Below are positions 1 to 5,605 of a DNA stretch of 8,146 nucleotides, in pieces. The stretch's first letter is position 1, and each line of letters starts with the position of its first letter. A program made the translations under genes and the position numbers. Under the pieces are notes generated by a model. That model was given only the letters and a program-made list of their open reading frames with translations. It was not told the DNA's origin and ran no database searches. The stretch spans positions 1 to 8,146 of the forward strand of contig JAUWBW010000076.1 in assembly GCA_030609665.1 (NCBI GenBank). The letters are read 5' to 3'. The DNA comes from Methanosarcinaceae archaeon. Lineage in GTDB: Archaea; Halobacteriota; Methanosarcinia; Methanosarcinales; Methanosarcinaceae.

Positions 1-2
1 AT

Positions 3-683
3 ATCCCTGAGTTCTTTGACATCAAGGTGCGCGCATGTTTCGCATTTGCATGGAAGTTCTGCGAGTGCATCGAGATAGAACCTGCCGGATGTTGTAAGAT
101 AGATGTCATTGTATGCCGCCACTACCGCGCGCGTGTCATCAACAATGTCGATACCCAGGTACACGAGCATTTCCGCGTTTTCCGGTATGCAAAGGTTGGG
201 CGCATACACAGCAGTATCTGCAGGTACACTGTTTTTCAGTTCAAGCAAGGTATTGAAAAAACGCCTTGAATTGTTCTCAAGACTTCCGGCTCCTTCCATC
301 ACGTACAGGTCGCTTTTCCTGACCTCCTGCCCTGCATGGAATGTAGTCCCAACGGCACCACTGGTTGTAATCATAAGATCAAGGGCATCAGCGGCTTTTA
401 TTGCCACGTCATCGGGTGCGGCAAGCGGGAACGACTGATGTGGGAGAATGATCAGCGTATCATCGCCAACCTTCGCACGTATCTCTTCAAGATGTTTCTG
501 TGCATTTTCTTTTGACCCCAAACTCCAGAGCGAACCCGCATCAAGTATCGGGTTGTTTCCTTCTTTCCATTGTTTGAGTTTGTCTGTCTCGATGATGTGC
601 GGGGTGCGTATCGGTGTTCCAAGCAATAGTTTTCCTATTCTTGCGGCGCCGTCGCGTTGTTGTACTTCAAAATACCTTGTCAT
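3..683 (-). CDS. arcS: Archaeosine synthase ArcS (TgtA2-type tRNA-ribosyltransferase paralogue), N-terminal part
   Basis: This minus-strand gene opens with ATG at 683-681 and has 227 codons before it leaves the left edge of the window, so the C-terminal half is missing. The N-terminus MTRYFEVQQRDGAARIGKLL, the segment around residues 20-60 (TPIRTPHIIETD...DAGSLWS) and the C-x-C-x-x-C cluster at residues 212-217 (PCKCETC) match my knowledge of euryarchaeal ArcS, a divergent tRNA-guanine transglycosylase paralogue. The cysteines correspond to the TGT zinc site. ArcS acts after TgtA has placed preQ0 at position 15 of tRNA, and modifies that base on the way to archaeosine. The diagnostic ArcS core and PUA domain would lie outside the window. 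A Shine-Dalgarno-like AGGAG lies at 700-696, with a rather long 12-nt spacer. It is transcribed divergently from the glcD-like gene. A plain TgtA is the main alternative but fits the N-terminus less well. Confidence 0.82.
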   Translation of the reverse strand, partial: MTRYFEVQQRDGAARIGKLLLGTPIRTPHIIETDKLKQWKEGNNPILDAGSLWSLGSKENAQKHLEEIRAKVGDDTLIILPHQSFPLAAPDDVAIKAADALDLMITTSGAVGTTFHAGQEVRKSDLYVMEGAGSLENNSRRFFNTLLELKNSVPADTAVYAPNLCIPENAEMLVYLGIDIVDDTRAVVAAYNDIYLTTSGRFYLDALAELPCKCETCAHLDVKELRD

Positions 684-777
684 TGGGTGTAGATTCTCCT
701 ACGTAGATGTAAATGTTTGGCTAAGATCACCCGCAAACTTTAAGCATATCATCACGTCTCAAAAGAATTGAGGATAA
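684..777. promoter_or_regulatory. Divergent intergenic promoter region between arcS and the glcD-like gene
   Basis: This 94-bp gap must hold the promoters of both divergent genes. A TATA-like CTTTAAG at 738-744, preceded on the plus strand by CGCAAA, sits about 35 nt upstream of the glcD start. That spacing would give a very short leader containing the GAGG at 770-773. Read on the minus strand, the same near-symmetric element would place the arcS transcript start near 715, upstream of its AGGAG (700-696). Other details are an 8-bp palindrome CTACGTAG at 699-706 and a small inverted repeat CTCAA/TTGAG at 758-772. Promoter positions are inferred from the archaeal TATA rule only. Confidence 0.35.
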
Positions 778-2151
778 ATGAATTTGATAAAAACAATGCA
801 GGAGATTGTTGGAATTGACAGGGCAACAGATGCACCCGTGCAGTTATACTGTTATTCTTCAGATGCATCACAGATCCGTGGCACTCCTGACTGCGTTGTG
901 CGCCCGCAAGATACTGAACAGGTTTCACGGATAATGCGGTTTGCGAACGAACATGATATTCCGGTAACAGCACGTGGTGCAGGCACAGGTCTTGCAGGCG
1001 GGGCTGTCGCACTTGAGGGAGGGATCGTTCTTGACCTTTCAGGCATGGATCGGATAGTTGATATTGATATCAATAACCTGCAGGTTGCGGTTGAGCCAGG
1101 GATTATACATTCAAAACTCAATGAAGCGCTAGAGGCGGAAGGTTTTTTCTTCCCGCCTGACCCGGGAAGTTCGGATATGTGCACGATAGGGGGACTGATC
1201 GCAAACAATGGGAGCGGGATGCGTTCTGTGAAATACGGGACCACAAAAAGTTATGTGCTTGACCTTGAGGTTGTCATGGCAGACGGCAGTGTGATCCATA
1301 CAGGTTCAAAAACATTAAAATCATCCGCAGGATATGAGCTGACGCGGCTTATGGTGGGTTCTGAAGGTACGCTTGGCGTGATCACAAAGGCGGTGCTCAA
1401 GATCCTTCCGCTTCCAAAAGCGCGGACTGTTGTTCTGGCATCATTTGAAACTCCTGAACTTGCAGGTGAGGCTGTGGTTAAGACGCTTTCGGCAGGTGTG
1501 ATACCGTCTGCATGTGAGATACTTGACAGGACAACTGTCGAGGTGTTGAATGCTTATAATCCCAATATTTCAATTCCGAATGCCGGTGCGACGATTTTGT
1601 TTGAGTTGGATGGAACACAGAGTTCTGTTGTGGAAGAATCGGAAACAGTTGAGTCAGTATGCAATCCTCTGGCATCAGGTATTCGAATTGCGGCAGACAG
1701 GGATGAGATGGAAGAAATATGGTCGGCGCGCATGTTGGTTGGTGCGGCAATTTCAAGGATCGATCCAAACAGGACGCGGGTTTATGTTGGGGAGGATATT
1801 GGTGTACCGATAAAAGAAATTCCGAGGATGCTTAAATTGGTGCAGTCCATCTCAGATGAATTTGACCTGCCAATCATGACGTATGGGCATATCGGGGACG
1901 GTAACCTGCATACGGGCATGTGTATCGATATGCTGGATAATGAGCAGTGGGAGAGATTGAATCTTGCTGCGGATAAAATTCACAAAACTGCTATCATGCT
2001 TGGTGGAACTGTGAGTGCAGAGCATGGTATAGGCAGCGCTCGGTCTGAGTATATGAGGCTTGAGCGCGGAGGTGCTTTGGATGTGATGATCCTTATCAAG
2101 CGCGCACTTGATCCCAAAGGGATATTGAATCCCGGGAAGTTGGGAGTGTGA
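778..2151 (+). CDS. FAD-dependent 2-hydroxyacid dehydrogenase, GlcD / D-lactate dehydrogenase family
   Basis: The 457-residue product is predicted to be a cytoplasmic flavoprotein that oxidises a 2-hydroxyacid (D-lactate, glycolate or similar) to the 2-oxoacid and passes electrons to an iron-sulfur partner. The N-terminal FAD-binding PCMH domain spans about residues 38-212, with RGAGTGLAGGA (66-76), PPDPGSS (126-132) and GSEGTLG (194-200). The C-terminal FAD-oxidase domain (about 215-455) carries YGHIGDGNLHT (369-379) and SAEHGIG (413-419). His371, His378, Glu415 and His416 match the conserved metal-binding and catalytic positions of the D-2-hydroxyacid dehydrogenase group. The tail LDPKGILNPGK (444-454) is typical. 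The length is slightly below bacterial GlcD (about 499). The start is supported by GAGG at 770-773. No signal peptide or membrane segment is seen. The next gene starts 3 bp after the stop, which points to an operon. The substrate cannot be read from sequence, so no gene symbol is given. Confidence 0.9.
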   Translation: MNLIKTMQEIVGIDRATDAPVQLYCYSSDASQIRGTPDCVVRPQDTEQVSRIMRFANEHDIPVTARGAGTGLAGGAVALEGGIVLDLSGMDRIVDIDINNLQVAVEPGIIHSKLNEALEAEGFFFPPDPGSSDMCTIGGLIANNGSGMRSVKYGTTKSYVLDLEVVMADGSVIHTGSKTLKSSAGYELTRLMVGSEGTLGVITKAVLKILPLPKARTVVLASFETPELAGEAVVKTLSAGVIPSACEILDRTTVEVLNAYNPNISIPNAGATILFELDGTQSSVVEESETVESVCNPLASGIRIAADRDEMEEIWSARMLVGAAISRIDPNRTRVYVGEDIGVPIKEIPRMLKLVQSISDEFDLPIMTYGHIGDGNLHTGMCIDMLDNEQWERLNLAADKIHKTAIMLGGTVSAEHGIGSARSEYMRLERGGALDVMILIKRALDPKGILNPGKLGV

Positions 2152-2154
2152 GGT

Positions 2155-3213
2155 ATGCTTGATGTTGATCTGAGGTCGGTTCTAAAATGCGTCAGGTGCG
2201 GTGCATGCCGCTCGGTCTGTCCTGTTCTGGAGGAGGTTGGATGGGAGTCGGCTGGTGCGCGCGGGCGTATGCTTGTTGCACATGGTATCTTGCAGGGGCT
2301 TGATGTTGATGATGATGTGCTTGAGAGTATCAACACCTGCATGACGTGCGGGATGTGCAAACAGATGTGTCCGGCAGGTGCGAATCCGATCTCTGTTATT
2401 GAGAATACCCGTCACAGGCTTGTGATGAATGGTAATATGACCGAGGCGCAGGCGAAACTCCATGAAAGGATTAACGGGACCGGTAATTCGCTTGGTGAGG
2501 TGTCGGACAGGCGCGCGTGGCTTGGTAAGTATGCGGGATCGATAAAGGAGACTGCGGAATATGTGTATTTCGTGGGGTGCCTTGGAGCATATCGTTATCC
2601 TGAATCATTGATCGCGATTTTTGATGTTCTAAGTCATTTTGATGTTACTATAATGCCTGATGAGGTGTGTTGCGGTTCACCTCTTATTAGAACAGGTTTT
2701 GATGCTGACAAGATGATTGCGCACAATTTGGAACAGATTCGGAAGGTGGGAGCGCATACTATCATCACGAGTTGTGCAGGATGTCACAATACCCTGACAG
2801 AGAGTTATTCTGATGAGTTCGAGGTGGTTCATGTGTCTGAGTTTTTGGCGGAACGCCTGTCTGAGATGGAACTTAAGCGTCTTGACCTTACTGTAACGTA
2901 TCATGATGCATGCCATCTTGGACGATGGAGGGGAGTATTCGATGCGCCGCGAAAGGTGATCGAGGCTGTATGCGATCTTAAGGAGATGAAGACGAACCGC
3001 GAGAATGCGAGGTGTTGCGGTGGTGGCGGTGGTGTGCGTACAGGATACTCTGACCTGTCACTTGCACTTGCAAAAAAGAGGCTGGAGGAAGTTCCTGATG
3101 GGATTGATTATCTTATTACATCGTGTCCGCTTTGTACCAAGAATTTGATCGAAGGCGGGAGTGATACGGATGTTATTGATCTGGTGGAACTTGTTCGGCT
3201 TGCGATGGAGTGA
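2155..3213 (+). CDS. Iron-sulfur oxidoreductase, GlcF / HdrD-like, two 4Fe-4S motifs plus two CCG domains
   Basis: The 352-residue protein is the likely electron-accepting partner of the upstream flavoprotein. Two ferredoxin-type motifs lie near the N-terminus: Cys12, Cys15, Cys18, Cys22-Pro and Cys62, Cys65, Cys68, Cys72-Pro. Two cysteine-rich CCG domains follow. The first has Cys142, the pair Cys172-Cys173 (VCCGSP) and Cys207/Cys210 (CAGC). The second has Cys253 (DACHLGR), the pair Cys287-Cys288 followed by a glycine run, and Cys324/Cys327 (CPLC). This is the layout of GlcF, LldE-type proteins and the HdrD subunit of heterodisulfide reductase, where CCG domains bind unusual iron-sulfur clusters. 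No membrane segment is present, so it is either soluble or recruited by a partner outside the window. The start ATG overlaps nothing but follows the glcD stop by 3 bp. GGGAG at 2142-2146, inside the glcD end, is the probable ribosome-binding site. HdrD itself is less likely because no hdrE lies beside it and a GlcD partner does. Confidence 0.88.
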   Translation: MLDVDLRSVLKCVRCGACRSVCPVLEEVGWESAGARGRMLVAHGILQGLDVDDDVLESINTCMTCGMCKQMCPAGANPISVIENTRHRLVMNGNMTEAQAKLHERINGTGNSLGEVSDRRAWLGKYAGSIKETAEYVYFVGCLGAYRYPESLIAIFDVLSHFDVTIMPDEVCCGSPLIRTGFDADKMIAHNLEQIRKVGAHTIITSCAGCHNTLTESYSDEFEVVHVSEFLAERLSEMELKRLDLTVTYHDACHLGRWRGVFDAPRKVIEAVCDLKEMKTNRENARCCGGGGGVRTGYSDLSLALAKKRLEEVPDGIDYLITSCPLCTKNLIEGGSDTDVIDLVELVRLAME

Positions 3214-3228
3214 TGTGGGGAATTGTAT

Positions 3229-3327
3229 TTTTGGTATGTTGGCATCTATTAAGTCTGCAATACCAAGTTCGTCAAACGTTCTGCTAACTAATCCTAAATG
3301 AGATAGTGATGTTGGTGTTATATTCAT
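3229..3327 (-). pseudogene. 5' remnant of an IS1634-type transposase (DUF4277 N-terminus)
   Basis: Reading from ATG at 3327-3325 on the minus strand gives 33 residues: MNITPTSLSHLGLVSRTFDE followed by LGIADLIDANIPK. The HLGLV...DELGI...D..IPK pattern is what I recognise from the N-terminal DUF4277 domain of IS1634-type transposases, which are common in Methanosarcina and relatives. After IPK the similarity stops, and the open frame simply runs antisense into the end of the glcF-like gene, so more than 90 percent of a normal transposase (about 500 residues) is gone. An intact-looking ribosome-binding site, GAGGGGATGA (3344-3335), lies 7 nt upstream, so this was once a real gene start. The remnant ends 15 bp after the glcF stop, suggesting a deletion endpoint there. 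I saw no convincing terminal inverted repeats. Confidence 0.7.
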
Positions 3328-3334
3328 GCAGTTG

Positions 3335-3344
3335 TCATCCCCTC
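3335..3344 (-). promoter_or_regulatory. Shine-Dalgarno of the transposase remnant
   Basis: The minus strand reads GAGGGGATGA, a near match to the archaeal anti-SD complement (AGGAGGTGAT), 7 nt before the ATG at 3327-3325. It supports that ATG as a genuine former gene start rather than a chance reading frame. Confidence 0.55.
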
Positions 3345-3423
3345 AGATGAGTTTACTGATGAAATGGGCGAAGTTGATCAAAAAGATTCACTTTTGGGAT
3401 TTACTTGCGGAAAGTACGCTTAA

Positions 3424-3689
3424 CAGAATCTCCATGTTTTAACCGCAAATCATGGACTCACATATAAACCTTTAATATAGATGAATGCGTATAAGTGCAA
3501 GTATTGTTAATTACTAAAAAATAGGTTCTAGCGAAGTAAAAGGAACATTTCTTTAACACCATTTTGACACAATCGTTTAATGGATATTTTGAAGATTTGA
3601 AAAGATGAAATCAAGGAATTATGGTTTAATTAATGTTAGAATTATAGTCGCAATCACATTTATAATATTTTCACGGAGAAAGATCACAA
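3424..3689 (+). promoter_or_regulatory. AT-rich intergenic region with presumed gyrB promoter
   Basis: No gene is visible here. The stretch is AT-rich and holds several TATA-like elements: ATATAAA (3462-3468), GTTTAATTAATG (3624-3635) and TTTATAATATTTT (3659-3671). Archaeal TATA boxes sit about 25 bp before the transcript start. The 3624 element would therefore give a leader of about 40 nt, which would include GGAG at 3675-3678 (11 nt before the gyrB ATG). The stronger-looking 3659 element would start transcription almost at the ATG and give a nearly leaderless message. Both could be used. No tRNA or stable hairpin was found. Confidence 0.45.
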
Positions 3690-5594
3690 ATGAGTGACAA
3701 ACAAGCTTACGATGCAACGCGTATTCAGGTCCTTGAAGGTCTTGAGGCTGTACGCAAGCGTCCAAGTATGTATATTGGTAATGTCGACAACAGGGGACTT
3801 CATCATCTGGTGTATGAAGTAGTCGATAACAGTATCGATGAAGCACTTGCCGGATATTGTAACTCTATCGATGTAGTCATGAATGCCGATGGCAGTGTGA
3901 TGGTCGAGGATGACGGCAGGGGAATCCCTGTGGATACACATTCAAAATACAACAAATCCGCACTTGAAGTAGTCATGACGATCCTCCACGCAGGCGGTAA
4001 ATTTGACAAGGGCAGTTACAAAGTGTCTGGTGGATTGCATGGTGTTGGTATCTCTGTTGTAAATGCGCTCTCTGAATGGATGACAGTAGAGGTCAAACGT
4101 GATGGCAAATTGTATTACCAAAAATACCTGCGCGGGGTTCCTGAAGAAGAAGTTACTGTAGTCGGTGATGCGATCGGTACAGGAACCAAATGTACTTTCA
4201 GACCCGATGCAAGGATATTCGAGACTACCACTTTCAAGTATGAGACACTCACTACAAGACTTCGTGAACTCGCTTTTTTGAACCGTGGAATTAAGATCAC
4301 CCTGTCGGATGACAGAACACCGGACGGTGAACACGAGGTATTTGAGTACAGCGGCGGAATTGTGTCATTTGTAGATTACCTTAACCAAAACCGGACACCC
4401 CTTCATGACAAACCGATCTATTTTGAAAGGGAAAAAGAAGGCACATCTGTTGAGATCGCAATGCAGTACACTGACAGTTATTCGGAGTACGTCTATTCTT
4501 TTGCCAACAACATAAACACGCATGAGGGCGGAACGCACGTTGTTGGTTTTAAGACCGCGCTCACACGTGTTGCAAACGATTACATTAAGCGAAACAATCT
4601 CGAAAAAGGTGATGTCAAACTTTCAGGCGATGACATCCGTGAAGGGCTTACGGGCATCATCAGTGTAAAATTGATGGAACCGCAATTCGAGGGACAGACA
4701 AAGACCAAACTCGGCAACAGTGATGTGAAAGGTATTGTGGAATCGATGGTATCCGAGGGACTTGGTGAGTTCCTTGAAGAGAACCCGAAAGTCGCAAATG
4801 CGATACTCCAAAAAGCACTCAATGCAAAACGTGCAAGGGAAGCCGCCAAAAAGGCACGCGAACTCACACGCAGGAAAAGTGCGCTTGATATCGGAACACT
4901 GCCCGGAAAACTTGCAGATTGTTCAGAGAAGGACCCATCGCTTTGCGAGGTATATCTTGTAGAAGGAGATTCTGCAGGCGGTTCTGCAAAGCAGGGACGT
5001 GACCGTAATATTCAGGCGATATTGCCATTTCGGGGCAAGATCATAAATGTGGAAAAAGCACGTCTTGCAAAGGTTTTGAAGAACAACGAGATATTGTCTT
5101 TTATTACTGCTATTGGCACCGGTATCGGTGATGAAATGGATGTATCAAAGGCAAGGTATCACAGGATCATAATCATGACCGATGCCGATGTGGACGGTGC
5201 GCATATCAGGACGCTCATCATGACGTTTATCTTCAGGTATATGAGACCCCTGATCGATTGCGGATATATCTATATTGCACAGCCTCCGCTCTACCGTTTA
5301 AAGAAGGGAAAGGCAGAGCATTATGTGTATTCAGATGATGAAATGAAAAATAAACTGAAAGAAGTGGGCGAGAAAGGAACAATGGTCCAACGATACAAGG
5401 GTCTTGGAGAAATGAATCCTGAACAATTGTGGGAGACTACTATGAACCCGGACACAAGGACACTTCTGCAGGTCACTATGGAAGATGCATTTGCAGCAGA
5501 TGAAATGTTTACTGTCTTGATGGGCGATCAGGTCGAACCAAGACGCAAGTTCATTGAAACGCATGCAAAAGATGTTGTTAATCTGGATGTGTGA
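3690..5594 (+). CDS. gyrB: DNA gyrase subunit B
   Basis: The 634-residue GyrB is the ATPase and TOPRIM subunit of the cytoplasmic A2B2 gyrase that negatively supercoils DNA. The N-terminal GHKL ATPase shows Glu43 and Asn47 (EVVDNSIDE), Asp74 in the DDGRGIP loop, and the glycine lid GGLHGVG (114-120). The transducer domain carries the ATP-contacting QTK loop (Gln336, Lys338). The TOPRIM domain has EGDSAGG (425-431) and DADVDGAH (498-505), giving the metal ligands Glu425, Asp498 and Asp500. The C-terminal QRYKGLGEMNPEQLW stretch (567-581) contacts GyrA. The length matches GyrB proteins lacking the roughly 170-residue insert of E. coli GyrB. Arg137, equivalent to E. coli Arg136 in the coumarin site, is kept. 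The ATG is preceded by GGAG at 3675-3678 and the N-terminus is standard. It is followed 11 bp later by gyrA. A topoisomerase IV ParE is unlikely given the GyrA neighbour with a GyrA box. Confidence 0.97.
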   Translation: MSDKQAYDATRIQVLEGLEAVRKRPSMYIGNVDNRGLHHLVYEVVDNSIDEALAGYCNSIDVVMNADGSVMVEDDGRGIPVDTHSKYNKSALEVVMTILHAGGKFDKGSYKVSGGLHGVGISVVNALSEWMTVEVKRDGKLYYQKYLRGVPEEEVTVVGDAIGTGTKCTFRPDARIFETTTFKYETLTTRLRELAFLNRGIKITLSDDRTPDGEHEVFEYSGGIVSFVDYLNQNRTPLHDKPIYFEREKEGTSVEIAMQYTDSYSEYVYSFANNINTHEGGTHVVGFKTALTRVANDYIKRNNLEKGDVKLSGDDIREGLTGIISVKLMEPQFEGQTKTKLGNSDVKGIVESMVSEGLGEFLEENPKVANAILQKALNAKRAREAAKKARELTRRKSALDIGTLPGKLADCSEKDPSLCEVYLVEGDSAGGSAKQGRDRNIQAILPFRGKIINVEKARLAKVLKNNEILSFITAIGTGIGDEMDVSKARYHRIIIMTDADVDGAHIRTLIMTFIFRYMRPLIDCGYIYIAQPPLYRLKKGKAEHYVYSDDEMKNKLKEVGEKGTMVQRYKGLGEMNPEQLWETTMNPDTRTLLQVTMEDAFAADEMFTVLMGDQVEPRRKFIETHAKDVVNLDV

Positions 5595-5599
5595 GGTGA
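5593..5599 (+). promoter_or_regulatory. gyrA Shine-Dalgarno overlapping the gyrB stop codon
   Basis: GAGGTGA lies 6 nt before the gyrA ATG and is a full match to the archaeal consensus. Its first two bases are part of the gyrB TGA stop (5592-5594), which favours tightly linked translation of the two subunits. It also fixes the gyrA start and so validates the N-terminal extension of GyrA. Confidence 0.8.
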
Positions 5600-5605
5600 G
5601 AAAAG

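Noticed and set aside
27..771. Plus-strand reading frames across the left end of the window
   Set aside because: They are antisense to the arcS coding frame, which is open to the window edge and matches a known family throughout.
852..1244. A 130-codon minus-strand reading frame inside the glcD-like gene
   Set aside because: It overlaps the well-supported FAD-binding domain, its composition is Ser/Pro-rich, and it has no recognisable family.
3224..3266. T-run at 3228-3232 with inverted repeat TTGGTAT/ATACCAA as a glcF terminator
   Set aside because: The stem is 7 bp with a 22-nt loop, the T-run precedes rather than follows it, and it lies in the transposase remnant coding sequence, so chance is likelier.
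3305..3362. C/D box sRNA-like arrangement (GTGATGT ... CAGATGA ... CTGA)
   Set aside because: The C box is imperfect, the boxes are poorly spaced, and the stretch overlaps the transposase remnant start and its ribosome-binding site, which explain it better.
3515..3545. GGTTCTAGC resembling a tRNA T-loop
   Set aside because: There is no acceptor stem, anticodon arm or D-arm around it.
3553..3575. Possible IS terminal inverted repeat (AACACCATTTTGACAC area)
   Set aside because: It resembles an IS end only in general look. I could find no matching inverted copy near 3214-3229.
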